Assembly: GCA_013397435.1 (NCBI GenBank)
Contig: VZRG01000005.1
Location: 1,325,508-1,389,507, forward strand
Length of the DNA: 64,000 nucleotides
Origin: Erythrocercus mccallii
Lineage: Eukaryota; Chordata; Aves; Passeriformes; Dicruridae
Direction of reading: 5' to 3'
Shown: positions 37,760 through 51,500 of the stretch, in pieces
Numbering within the stretch: the stretch's first letter is position 1
Layout of the letters: each line of letters starts with the position of its first letter
Notes under the pieces: model-generated
Told to the model about the DNA's origin: nothing
Databases searched by the model: none
The model's input: the letters and a program-made list of their open reading frames with translations, nothing else
Position numbers and translations under genes: made by a program

Positions 37760-40700
37760 ACCGAAGCAATTTTAATCGACATGTGGCCAAGAGGGGCTAT
37801 TTTTAAAAAAAAGTTCTCTGAAATAGAATAGGTATATATTTAGGTGTGATAAAACTAGAACATTTTTCCAACAATAGAATTCATCTGACACTACTCAGAA
37901 AATCTGTAAAACTTTCACTGGAAGAGTTCAGATCATCAAAATTTAGTCACCAAACACCTTTTTTTCGTGAGGAAGAGCAATAAAAAGAGCTGCCGCGTTT
38001 TGGAATCATTAATGATCTCACGTGAAAATTTTCTTTAATGTTTACTTTCACAAGGACAATTTCAGCTCCAGCAGTCTATGCCCAATTGCAATGGATGCGA
38101 ATATATAGTGGTTTTAAAAACAATAACAAGACAGTATCTCACTATCTTGTTTTGATTCCTCTTCAGGAAATTATATTTTCATAATGTTACAACTGAATCA
38201 AGGACCTGCAAGACATTTTGAATTGTTTCAATATCATCAAGTAGATAAAATGCTGTGAAGTGGGCAAAGTGTGAAGTTGCATGAGATATTAAATTAAGGC
38301 CAAGAGAAAAAGGAAGATGCTGAGTACTTGGGAAAGGAAATGGAGAAAAAGAGCATCAAGACCAAAATTTTTCAGAGAACCCATTCCCTGCAATATCAGC
38401 AACCTGTGCAGATCACAACTAGGTCAGAGTCCGTACAAAACTAGAGGACAAAAGATGAGAAAATCACAGGTTTCTCACAGGTTGCTGAGCTAAAGGCAAG
38501 TCTCAGGAAAGAAGAACATACCCCTACAAAGGCTAAAGGCCAAAATAATAAAGCAGAGGGACAGCTTTGGAGCTCTCTGCCAAGAATCTAAAAGAGCAAA
38601 TTCCAAGTCCCAAAAATATTAGACATCAATCCCTAAACAGAGATACCAGTTCAGAGCATATAAGGACATCAGGTATGTGCACACAGATGGAGAGGCCAAG
38701 ACTGTGAAGCTCAGAATCAAATTTCCAGAATTCAGTGTTTAGGGTATCAGTGCTCAGGTATAATAGGAAAGAGACTTGGTCATGAATCAAAGAGCCTGGA
38801 TTTAATTTCCGGCAGCTAACTGGAGGAACTTGGGGCCTCAGTGCTACAGTCTCTGGACCTGAAAAAAATACTTTTTGAACTTTCATATGTCAGAGAAGTC
38901 TGTACAAGATCAATTTGCAGGATGGAGATATAAACTATATTCTCTACAACAGAGACCATTAGCAGGGATCTGTACAAAGGAGATTCCATGTAGTACAGTG
39001 GCCTTGCCTCTCTACCAGCCCATGCATCAGGTGCCACAACCAGCACATCGCAGGTCACACTGGTTGTGCACATCCTCCATCATCAGCCTCCACAAAGCAG
39101 GAGAAAGGCCAGTGTTTCTAGTGGATGGCTAAGGCAAAGGACAGTCAGTTGAGAAAAATGAGAAGCAGTGCCATGGCAGGAGCCTTTGAGCACTTGTGAA
39201 ATTTGACAGGTCTGTGATTTCCTTAATGTAAAATAAAAATAATATGTTATCCTTTTAGGAGGAATAAAGCTTGGGGCCATTAATTGGAGTGACAATCATC
39301 CTAATAACATCCTAAAAATAATCCTAATAACAACCCACAATAACTGAAAGGTCAAAGAAGGATTGCTGCTAGGTTTAGCTAAGGAAATTCACTTGTGGTT
39401 TCAATTAATCATGTCCAACTGGCTTAAAAACTGTTATTTGGGCTGTTTTGAGCAAGTCTCACAACATGTTCACTGAGCCTCTCTGTCCTAAACTGTAGGA
39501 AAGGAGTTTATGATTGTCACCAATGAACTAAAAGTACAAACATCAACATAATGAGTTTGCCTGAGCTGCCTAACCTTGACTGTTCCCCTCATGTATGTGC
39601 AGCTATGGATATTGTGGGGGCTAGTTGTCAGTTTCTCAGACCACTTGCCAGGCAAGAGACAGTCTCAATGAAGCATACAAAGAGGAGAAACCAGGACAAG
39701 AGTCTTCCTTGATGGAAAATATCTGATCAGATTTCTCCAGTATCAAAAGCATACAAACAGATCTTTCCGTATTCATCTTGTCAATAATTTACAATCAAAT
39801 TAGCATATACTTAAAATCTCCTACACACAGATGGACTGGAAAACTTCCATGAAGCATTACACAGTCAAGAGAACAAGTGGATGTTAGATTCAAGAGGCCA
39901 GGGATTAAAAGCAGGAAGCTGCAGCCAGTACAGACAGAAGAGTCTAATAAGAGACTCACACTAACATTGACAGAAGCTTCAGCTCACAGCAGAGAGCAGC
40001 ATGAAGTCACCATTGGATGGAACTTGCTTTCTGATGTTTAGCTAAGAACAGAGACAGCTGACAGGATTGAAATGGGCTCTGTCACAGTTAAGGGACCAAC
40101 TTTATTCTTCTACTGGTGCTATAAATATTCCCGTTATTTAACTGTTTTCCAGGAGTAAGTGCACAGATATGTCAAGAGAGAAATACTGCTTTTTTTTTTA
40201 GCAGGATTTCAAAACTGCAGTCTCAGTGACTTGCTTTTAGGGGGGCATGTAAATGCCAATCCAGATTGGAAAATCATGTTTCTAAATTGCCTCCTTTGAA
40301 GCCCTACACTCAAAAGTAGCACATCTTGACAAGCAGAAGAGAATTATGGTATTTACCAACATGTAAAAACTAGCAATTACTAGAAATATGTATACCAACA
40401 TTTTTCCTTTATAGTGTATGGATAGAAAGTGAAAAATACTAGGCAGTGCTCAGTTAGCCTTCTGCACTGTGAAATGCACTGTGGTCTGTTCTGTTTTCTT
40501 GTGCATAGCAGGGTAACAGCTCCCCAGGCAAAGCGCGGGGATGTTCAGTGCTGCCTCTGACATTCTCACCTACCTTGTACATTTGAGTATGCTTTGTACT
40601 GACCCTGTTACAACTGTTCAAGATTATGGTAAAGGTCATGTAGATTTCTATAGTGACAAATTCAAAAATAAAACTGATGTGAGAACTGTATGAAGAAAAA

Positions 40701-41682
40701 GAAGTCAAATGTGACACTTTCTGGCCTGCAACAAAATGGGTTCCAATATCCAAAACACTGTGCATGAGCTGGAGCTGTCTGAGGAAGTGCTGCTGGATAT
40801 TTCAACAACTTCACTATATCATCAAAATTTGTATCCCATTAAAAAAAAACACCTGTCTCAATGCAATCCAACATGTTTTCAAGCACTGCATTGTTACAAT
40901 CTGGAATCCTACTAATTAAGCCTTGCAGGTGAAAAAAATAATACCCTGCTGAAATATTTCGGATTTTCAAAACTTTCTAAACTTTCCTCTAACTAGTTTT
41001 CTTTGTGTAACTTGTACAGCTGGCACCAAACATATATTACTGTGGTTTTCCTGGCACGAGGCTACAATGGCAGAAGGCCATGTTGTTCAAGTGAAATAGA
41101 TACTAAGTACCAGATGCATAGGAGGACTAGGGCATATACATTTCACTTCTCTCTTTATTTACCACCCTACCCTGAAGCTTGGATACATAAAACTGCTGGC
41201 TGTCTCCCTCCCCTCTTGGCATATAAACCCTGAATCCCCTCAAGAGATTCAAGCGTAAATGTGAGTGTTCCTTGAGTCTCTGGAATACTTCTGGCCATGC
41301 ATACAGATACTTAACATCACTTGGAGTGCCAAGCCCTGCCGGGTTCCACCAGTTGTTGTTCCATCTGAGAGGTGATCCAGCTGGTGGATTATCAGCACGT
41401 CTAAAGGAGGAGTGTTATTCCTGCCCTTGGAAACACAGCCAGCACACAAACCACTGCTCCCCTCTTTGGACCACAATCTAGTGGTAAATTCAGCAAGTGA
41501 AAACATACATTTACAGCCATCTTCTGCCTGATGGGATTCAACTGGTCCCTCAAAAAACTTCTCTTACCACAAGTGGTTGCCTGTTTTATGGGGCAGAAGC
41601 CCTTACTACCTCTCTGGTTGAGTTAGCTTCAATTTGCATGAAAAATTAAAAGCTCATTGAGTGAAGGAAAGTAACTTAACTC

Positions 41683-41695
41683 TGTCACCTAGTGG
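41683..41695 (-). promoter_or_regulatory. CTCF-like motif
   Basis: TGTCACCTAGTGG matches the CTCF core in reverse orientation (TGCCMYCTRSTGG) at 12 of 13 positions; only the third base differs. The motif was read by eye. Binding is not shown and chance matches occur. Confidence 0.4.
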
Positions 41696-42305
41696 TCAAG
41701 ATTCTCTCCATGGAGTTTGCAGTCCCAGGTCAACAAGAGTGATAACAAATTTTACAGTGAAAAGTTACAATAAACAGACAACATTGGTGAAGGAATGATG
41801 TCCCAGAACTTCACAAGGAAGAATCATTGCATACAAAGCATACCCCTTAAACTTTTCATTAGTTTAAAAAAAACCACCACAACAAAAAAACCCACAATCA
41901 AACAAAACAACAACAACAAAATTAATAAGGGAGTGTAAAGGAAGTACCAACCCTTATCCTCAGACAAGGGCAGTTTCAGTGAGAAAGATGGGTTAAATTC
42001 CACTCATCAAAGAAGAACAAAGCACCCCAGTGTCTCTGTGTGTTGGTTATTGCCTCTGAGTTGTTTTGCTACTGTTTCATTCTTCTAACATAAAGGACCA
42101 ACACAAATCTAGGCTTAAGAAAAAATGCATCCTGCAAGCTGAAGGGTGGCTGAAAAACAGCAAATCTCACACTCTCACAATGTACAAATTTGTATTCTAG
42201 CATTTGTACCCAGGGACAGTGGGAGCCTCTGAGCTTGGTTAGTTTGCCATCCAGCAACCATTTTACAGGTGCAAAGGACACCTGGAGAGTCACTGCTGTT
42301 CTGTT

Positions 42306-42343
42306 TAGACAATCATCTTCTGCTTAGACGATCATCTTCTGCT
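42306..42343. repeat. Two-copy tandem duplication, 19-bp unit
   Basis: TAGACAATCATCTTCTGCT (42306-42324) is followed directly by TAGACGATCATCTTCTGCT (42325-42343), with one difference. This looks like a recent small tandem duplication of replication-slippage type, with no coding context. Confidence 0.9.
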
Positions 42344-45300
42344 TGTTTTCTTCCACACGGAGAAATCTCTGAGTCATCAGCATCATTACTGCCTCCTTTT
42401 TGCTTACCTAGCCTCATTAGAAGGATTAGACAGATCAGCAAGGGGCAGCAATTTAACCAGTACATACTTTACAAACAAAGCTACACGAATTTCTTCCACC
42501 TCCTCTGATATTTTTGCCACATGAAGAAACACTGTGGCCTGATTTTCCCTGAGCAGGGAAAGGCAGTTCTGTTCTTGGAAAGGCAGTGCTTTTCATTTGA
42601 TGTCTCAAATACAAAATGCCCATGTATTTTAATTCTTCCCATCAGTCTAACATCTCTATCTATAGTAAGTTGAAGATGTTTATCATTCTATTGACCAGGC
42701 AATTATCCCATGCATGGCAGAGAACATTAAATGCTCCTTAAATCCCATTATAGCCACAGGAAGACGAGTCAGTGGATGGCAACTAAAATAACCATGGCAT
42801 TGAAGTTGTTTTCAGTAACTGTTGCACAAAGACTACGAAAAAAGTCAGCATAAATGACATCAAGAGTGTACTGCCTCTTTTCAAAATAAGATAATAACAG
42901 TGGTTGACATTAATGTCTTAAAGATCACAAAGTATATATATACTCACACCAAAATACACTGTAAATATTCAAAATGCAGGGAAAGTCACTTTGCAAAGCT
43001 GTCATAGAGTACAGAGAAGTGTTAGGGTACACGAGTCAAGTCTTATACAGTTGAAGGACAGATTTGGCCACGGAGCATTAAAGGTGAGGCCTGTTCTGCC
43101 TCAACAATAAAACTGATATAACAGTTATGGGCAATGACAGCCCTTTCCTTTAGTAAGGAATTCAGTCTAATTCCCTTTCTTACTCTGCTAGGGCAGCATT
43201 TGGTGCTGACCAGGAAGGGGGAGTACCACCTACTGTCCTTACTAGCACTGTTCCATTTCAGAAGAAAATTATTTTCTTACCAGTTTGCTGTATGAGCAGG
43301 CACCCTGCCTGTCCTGCCAATCTAGCTATAAGCAGCTTGTAAGCCTGATGTGATACCAGTGTTTTATAGTCGGGGATAGGAGCAGAGAATTCTTTATCTG
43401 TGGGTTTATGACTAAGCTGATACTTGCCACTCTCAAGTGAATGCTGCAGTCTTTATTCCTCTTGTTTCAATGAGATTTCTGCCAGTGAGGTATCAAGACA
43501 TAAGGATGCAGTTCTTGGGGTTTCTGCTGTTCTCAGCTGCATCTTAAAATTCTACAGCTATTGTTAAAGAAATCTAATGAATAAGATTTGGCACAAAGTA
43601 ATAGGGCAAGCTTTAGCTCTTCTGTTTATTGCATTTCATTTAGTGAACTTCCCTGTGTGGCATTAAAGATTCGGCTTTCTACAGCAGCAGCAAATATTTT
43701 GATTTCTAATAAAAAAAATCATGTTGATTATTCAGGCCAATGGATCCACAGCAACCGTGACATTACTTGTGACAAGTGATGGGAACAGTGGATATTTTTT
43801 GCTAGAGGTAGTAAATTGGAAGACAGCTGAAAAATGGAACCAGCACTGGAAGAGATTAATGAGGAACTAAATGATTTACAAGTACCATGTCCTCATTTGA
43901 CTGGGAATTAGATAAATTAACCAAAAAAAAATCAATGCCTTAATGAAGCTGAAGGGCAACTCCACAAATATATTACAAATGGGCTTGGAGACAAAGAGGG
44001 GGAAAAGAGAAGAGGGGAAAAGCAAGCAAAGAAAAAAATAACAGTCTACATGTAAAATGTGCTTAGCAACCCAATGGAAATGGTAACAATTCAAACAGAA
44101 ACCCTTAGTGTTGTTTCCTGAGGGTGACAGGCAGCGAAGAAGCTGGTATAAGATAGTTGATACATCTGTTAATAAGAGGATACCTTGTATGTGGGGAAAT
44201 CTTATGAGAACTGGGTCATGCTACCAAAACTATAGAAGAAGTTTAATTTTACACATAATAAATTGGCTGGATATAGTGTTGTAAATGCCAGAGGTAGAGG
44301 GAAATTTAGCCTATATTAATGAATACACTTTCGAGGATCTTCCAGGACACATTCCTCCAGCAACAAAAAAAATGCAAAAGCCATGTAACTTGTCCTACTT
44401 CAGCAAACTTCCACAGCCACAAGATGAAAAATACTGAGTCTGCACAAAAAATAAGTTCTATACAAAAAGGAATACTTCTTGGGAACCTGAAAAACATTAC
44501 CCCATAGCAGTGCTGTTTTGCTATAATTACCATCACCAGTTCCATTTCTTGGCCACTGAATTCAATCTTATCCTTGACAAACCAGAAAAGGGGCTACAAC
44601 TCAATAGAGAATGATCAGTTTATTTACATATTAATGGTCATGCCTCCAGCCTGTTTTAGTAACGAAATTTTCACTGACTCTTGAGCTGAGGGCTGTTCAT
44701 ACTTAGTCAGCTTAAGCATTTTAGCAGGCCTACTTATTGGTTTGTTTCCAGCATTCAGGTCCCTGGATTCACAGAAAATTTTTACAGACCAGGTTACCCC
44801 TGCAATTCATTAAGGTGATTCAGCTACATCTTGTTAATAAAAAAATCTGTAAGATTTTACATTGGTTTTACCTTTGGTGGGAGTTTGCAACAGCAACAGC
44901 CATGTTTGTGTAATAGAGTCTATACTGTTTGATCTCCTTAAAGCTTCCTGCTCTAACACTTAACAGAGCACATAATAATTAATACGTACATTACTAAAGA
45001 AATACCAATTTTTGTAGTTCAGACACTAAACCAAGAAATGGAAAAGTATTTTAACACTAACCTATTTGTTTTCAATTTGAATATTATCTTTAGCATAACC
45101 ATATCCAAATATATGCTTGACCAGAGAGGGACAGTGAAAATCACTCTGGATGGCTTCAGGCCTTTTGTAAAGGAAGCTATCTGGCCCATCTTATCTGCTG
45201 CAATAAATGCTTCTGTATTATGCACATCAAAAATATTGTGTCGGAAAGAGTCAATACACACCATGCTAGAGATGGATAAAACATGCTGTTCCAAGATGTG

Positions 45301-45469
45301 AGAACCACTGTTGTAATTTGGGTTGAGCCTAGATTTAACATTTCCTCACACAAAGTCCAAGCAAGAACCACTGGATTTTGGGCTACTAATGGAGAATGGG
45401 ATGATACGTTCCCTTTCTTTATTGTTGTAAGTTCCCTTCTGAATGAAATCTCTGATTGATGGTTGGGCC

Positions 45470-45525
45470 TGATAATTTGGTTTTTTTCAAATCTTAATGA
45501 TTCTCTGATTCTGTGATTCTAATCC
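45470..45525 (+). mobile_element. Possible degraded CR1 3' tail
   Basis: GGTTGGGCCTGATAATTTGG, then TCTTAATGATTCTCTGATTC and TGTGATTCT, resembles the last 50 or so bases of CR1 (GTTGGACTxGATGATCT..., then repeats of ATTCTATG/ATTCTGTG). Sequence before it has no clear CR1 similarity, so this is either an old short fragment or a chance likeness strengthened by the repeated ATTCTGTG words. Confidence 0.6.
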
Positions 45526-48500
45526 TGAAAACACTCCTGTTTGGAAAATATTAGAACTATTCTTGTCAACATTTCCATCTTGTTGTTGTTCTTGTTGTTG
45601 TTGCTGTTGCAGCCAACAGAATTTGCTCAATTAATCTCAAATTCAAATATTGTTCTGGCCAACCAAATACGACCTGTTTATTATTGAAGGAAGGAAGGTA
45701 AGAAGCAGGCAGGATGCAATTCTGCTTTGGATAAAGGTATTTTATAGGTTGTGTATGTGTAAAAAAAGGTTAAGGACAGGGACCATCAGATGAGCTGTCG
45801 TTTTAGTGTGATATATAGAAAATTTTAACAGCCTCCTTAGAACTACTGAAGAATAAAATTCATCTCTGTGTAGAAAATTGCACTTAAGCCTTCAAAACAA
45901 GGCTATAAGTGAGAGATAATGGTTGTATATACCTTTTCCTGGCTCATGAATGGAGCAGAATTTCCTCCCAAGGGTTTAGGATAAATGTGAATACTCTTCT
46001 GAAAAACTACAGAAATGCCACAGGTAAGCAAAAAAAAGTTGTTTTCATGAAGGTTTTTAGTGAAACAGAGAGGTGTTGTGAATTTCTGCACTCTTGCAGA
46101 AGTGCCCTTAGTGTACATGATACTTCCTGGTAAGAGTGTTCATGCTGTGCCACTTCACTGCTTGGTAGGCACAGCCATAAAAGCCACGCGGATTTTTTAG
46201 TATTTACTCCTGAGGATTTTCCCTTTTATTCCATTTCACTGCTTAGGTGGAACAGAACAGAAACACACTCACCAAAAGTATCATGTGTTACTGGTGCTAT
46301 TTCAAAAAAAGGGAGTTAAAGAGAGATTCCTCATTTGGTTAAAAAGTCATGCTAATTTTGCTGGACATATAATAAATGCTTTCAGTGGGGCATTCTTAAA
46401 AGATTCACAGATCATCTAAAAGCGAGATCCAGTTTTTGATCCAATCAGCATGCATGCACATTTTTTTCAAGGATTTGAATATCAAAATAATGTTGTCATG
46501 GAGCAGCCCAAAAGAATATTTTCCAATGACATCAAGTACCCATTAAAATCCAGTTTTGCAAGGCAATGAGTAATTTGATGAGAGCCTAAGTTGTCTTTGT
46601 GCTTTGCATAAAGGTTCTCAGACTGCAGCAGCAGGATCAAATTGAAGGAAAAACAATACAAAGGTGATAAGAAAAGAAGAAATACATTACCCTTCAGTTC
46701 TGCCTTAAAGATATTTGCTATCAATGTTGATAATGTTGCAATGAAATTAAATCTATTCTACAATGTTGTATTCTCAAAACAAACATGTTTCTCAAAACAA
46801 ACATTTATTTATTCTCTCCATATAAACAGTCATGCCTATCTGGAAGAAACAGGGTTGTAAAAGGAGTAACTTCTGAAGCACAGGGAACTTGTTATGAACT
46901 TCTTCCCATGTCTCCCTGAAAGTACACAATAATCTGAACCGTTGGTCTCAGCAGAGAGGCAATGAAGGAGCACTAAAGTCACTGCTCATCTGGTAAATTA
47001 CTGATCTCTGTGATAAGGGACAGCAGTGCTTCCTCAGCTCCCTCTGAAGAAGAAGCTCCATCTGCCAGGACACATCGGGCAGTGAGCAAAAGCCTCCGAC
47101 ACAAACTACCACCAGGTGGGCACTTACTGCATGTAAGGCATCTGTGGGAATGCTGGGGAGATGGAACACCAGCAAGAAACACAGGAGTGCACGTGAAAAA
47201 GAGGCAGGAGGAGCAAGAGGAGAAAGGACAAGATCATCTATCAGGTCAGAGGCACAAGAGAAGAGATGTTTGTAGCTTCACTTGGAATACCTTTGTCATT
47301 CTTCCCACCAAAACCAGCAGGACTAAAATGTTTCCTGGTGTTTTTAGAGATAAATTTGAATAAATTGGAAGCTGTGAGAAAAACCTCAACATGAAATCGC
47401 TCTGATAGACCAGTGAGCTGTACAAGAAGGAAAATCATGTTCTGAATGAGTGAAAAGCTCCAGCTGACCTGCCATCAATATGCTAAATGGGCCATCCTTA
47501 CTCTCCACTGGCCCTGGGACAAATGACAGACATGCTGGCAGATTCAGAGTGCCAGCCACACATAACATAAACCTGTGACTCCTTATCCTGTGGAGGACTC
47601 GGGACTAATCTCTGCACTACTGGGTGACACTGCTGAAACTTCATAAACCATTCCACTACGGGACAACAATTTTTTAAAACAAAAACAGAGAACAAGAGGA
47701 GGAGACCCTGAGGACAAATTATTTGAAGTATTTCAGCACCCCACTGTATTCATACTCTTATATGAAGATCACACAAAATATTTGATCAGAAGTGCCAAAG
47801 TGTAAAACATCCATTTCACTATTAAATTTTAAAGCTTTAATTATAAAAAATGTCTAACCAACTTCAACTGACACCTTTACCTTTATGGTAATGAGAACAA
47901 AAACAACGGAACTTGAGAGAATGAACTACTCTTTAATTTCTTTGGATAAAGGCAAAGGCATAAATCTTGTAATTAAGGGAGAGTTTGAACTGCCAGTGTT
48001 TGAGTCAGACAAACTAGACCTGTCTTGCACGTAATCAGGGACTTATAACCTTGGTATGATAGTTAGACACACACATTAATGTCTGCCTAGAGCTATAATA
48101 TGAGCATTCCTTTACACATCTGTGCCTTTCATTCTCCATTCACAGGCTTTTAAACTAGCTTTTTTTGGCTTGCCACCTGCCTTCTCATCTATTCAGGAAA
48201 CCAGCTCACTTTGTGGGCTCAATGCCAACTTCACGCCAAGGGCTGGCACATGGTCTGTGGACTCTTTGAAGCAGGAAGGGAATTCAGACCATTGTAGAGT
48301 CCTTGTACTATTTCTTCAAACACACATAACATCTATCCCTTGTAACTACACCTGAGGAAACACTAAGAGATGTTCCATGTTGGGGGAGCTCAGGAACATA
48401 GTTGCAGCTGATGGCAGGTGTGTCCAGAGGTCTTTCCTGCTGGAATTCTCTTTGACAGGGGACAGAACTGGATGTTTAAGGAGGGCAACAAAAACAGAGT

Positions 48501-51500
48501 TAACATGTAGAGAAACCATCTAAAAGTGAATGGAAACCATTAGCACCATTTAGCTTCCTGAACTATTGATGATGTATTTTTATTTTTTAATCCATGCATT
48601 TGTTCTATCACTTTTGAAACCTGCACAGACTTGTCAGGTACTGAATGACACTTTGCCCAGGCAGACCTAATTTTTACCTAACTGTTGCTGTACAGGTCTT
48701 GAATTTCTGGTCTAGGCCATTTTCTACAGCTTCTCTATCAGCTGGGAGAAGCAGGGCTTTCAGAGGGAAATTCCACTCATCATAACATTAGTTATTACAG
48801 ATGCTGGGGATGAGTTGCCTCATGGAGATGTTCATTCTTCCATTAACTTAGAAGGGAGGCTAATGAAAGCCTCACTTCTGACAGCTATAATTAGGTGACA
48901 CAGTTGCATTGCCAAAAGCATGCTTCTGGAATGCAAAGACACCTTTGCTCCAAATGGGTGAGCCAAGGAACACAGATAATAGAGTTAAAAGGGATCTTGA
49001 GAGGGTCCCTTTACAGAGATTCTCTCAACATCTCAACTGAGTGATGCCATTGCATTTTAGGATGGAGCTAGTTACTGCTATGACCTACTCACAGTATGTG
49101 TTTCCTTAAGAAAGTCCAGAGCTCTGACACAAAGAAAACTGAAATTAGTACAATGTTTGACAACATACTTGAGATTTCCTAGACAATGCACTATATAACA
49201 ATAACAAAAACAACAATAAAATGTTTCAGAAAAGCTGAATCTGATTATGCAGTGAACTGCTAAACAGGAACCTGAACAGAATATTTAAAGCAGGGGGAGA
49301 TAATTAGGCAAATGTTCGAGAGACAGAGAATGTCATAAGAATGTCAAATGTCACAATTACCCATTTACTTGATAAAACAAGTGCTCTGTTGATTAAATTT
49401 TATTGCTCTCACTGCTTCCTGCTTTAAAGATTAAAACATCAGAATCAGTTCTAAGACACCATATTTTTAGGAAGGGAAAGAGGACGTCTATGTCAGCAGA
49501 GGTCCTCAGTCAAATTCTGAGCCACTCCTGAGGGCCTGTAACACCTGCTGCCAATCACAATCACAAAACCATGAGCTTTGTGGCCTGTGCTGCTTGGAGG
49601 GACGGGGAGGGATTGCAGTTTTGTTTTCATCAGGCCTTCTTTTGGGAAATCTAATCCACCCACCAACACCAACCATTCAATGTAGCAGTCCTCACCAGCC
49701 ATAAAAGCTGGCCACTGCAGAAAGCCTGGTGAAGGACATGGCACTTATAATCTGCTTTTCTGGAGAACCAGCTATCACCTGATTTAGCCAAACGTGAAAA
49801 AGTCACAGCCATTTGTGCTCCAGTCTGGTTCACCATGGTATTTCCACCTCCGTGTAATTTTATGCATCAGCACAAACCTGGAGCAACACAGAAGTTATTC
49901 CAGCCCTGGCTATTTAAAGTTTCACAGAGATGAGCTGGTACAGTAGGTCTGTTTACATGAGAAGAGGGACATTGTGATTTACAGCTCATGACAGAATTTG
50001 GAAAGGCCACCTGCTTTCACTCTGTATTACAACTATCGCTGGCTCTAGCATGAACCTGACCCATCAGTTTTGGAAATCCCTGTTTCTAGATGAGGCTATT
50101 TTCACATCTTGCTAGTCATGTGCACCAACAACAGCTACTGCCTCTGCCACCAAATCCAGATGCATCAACTCCAGGCTTCTCTCCTGCTTATTCAGTGTTG
50201 TCACCAAGCTATGCCCTGCATGGTGTGGAGCTGTGCTGTCATAGTACGTTGTCTCTGAGCTTCTTGGCTCAAGTGTTCAGTGGACTGGAAGCAACTTTAA
50301 GCTTATCAAGGGTCTTCTTGCTCCATCTCTACAGTGGAAAAGAAGAATGGGAACTATGCAGCAATAGCATCTGAGCAGCAGCTGCTGCAATCATAATATC
50401 TGTGGGGATTCCTGGAGAGATAAAGCAAGTATAAGGAAGGAGAGGGAGAAAGTAGGAGCTCCTTTAATGGAATCATCTTTTGATACACACAGATGTACAG
50501 GAGCTGAAGCAGGCTCAGCCTGACATGTTGGTATTACAAAGTATCTGCCAAAGAACAGTGAATATCATTATCTCTGTTGCGCTACATTGTGTCCTTAGCA
50601 GCACAATTATAAACTCCCAAAGGCTTAGGCCAGTTTTCAGAAACAGAAACCCGAAGTTAGAGCTACATTTAGACACTGGCATCAAATGGTGAGTGGCGGC
50701 TGTTGCAGGCTCAGAAGTTTTCACAGTTAACTCGCCCATGTCTCAACATAAACTTAGCTGCTCAGATCTGTGCTTCTATTCCTAAAATCCTTGTGTGGTG
50801 GACCCACTTTCACCACACCCCAAATCCCAGCCCTTCCTGCCCATTAGCTTCTGGTGCAGTAACCTGCCAACTAGCCTTGTGTTCAGATGAGCTACACACA
50901 ATTCCATCAGAGCCTGCCATCACCTCCCACTGTGATTTCAACTGCTGAGCAGTTTAACATTCAGAGGACACAAACAATAAACATTTTGCTTCATTACTTC
51001 TAACAAATAAATAAAATGGATTCTAGAAGTCCTCCCAATTTCTTCCTCATTCTTTATTGGTTTTGATATACTAAGCCACAGTGTCCCAACCATGGCATAT
51101 TTCTCTTACATTCCGCTTACTTCACCATGAAATGACTCAATTCAGCCAAGAGGATTTGAAATACACACCAAAGGCAGTGTAAAACAGCACCCTTACCAAG
51201 TGTGGAAAAAGAAATATAGTTCATAAACAGAGTAGAAAGCATATTTAAAACAACTTCTAATGAACTCCAGGAGCAGCAGAGCTTGAACCAGACAACATAC
51301 CCCTGACATCAGCATTGGCTTTCAAAAAAATCACATTGTCCACGGGTCATATATTTCACTGCATCTCTGAAGAAATGCTAAATCAATAAAATAGCTAAAG
51401 GTTGCCGATGAATCAGGCAGTGTTCTATAAAAAGCCAAGCATTATTGCTGCGGGGCAACTTAAGAGCTGAAGAAATATTTGCAAGGAAAAGGCCATCCCT

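Larger units (their letters stand above)
37257..45469. other. Intergenic DNA, no gene found
   Basis: These 8.2 kb are AT-rich non-coding sequence. A short perfect hairpin lies at 37738-37759, a 19-bp tandem duplication at 42306-42343, an A-rich/CAA stretch at about 41867-41921, and a strong CTCF-like motif at 41683-41695. Open frames are short and unrecognised. No RNA gene is seen. Confidence 0.8.

Noticed and set aside
41867..41921. A-rich and CAA-rich stretch as a possible retrotransposon tail
   Set aside because: No retroposed body or target-site duplication is visible next to it; it is better explained as simple sequence.
42543..42559. Small palindrome TTCCCTG-AG-CAGGGAA
   Set aside because: The 7-bp arms are too short to distinguish from chance.
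45582..45611. TTG-rich run as a microsatellite
   Set aside because: It is short and interrupted; noted only within the block description.
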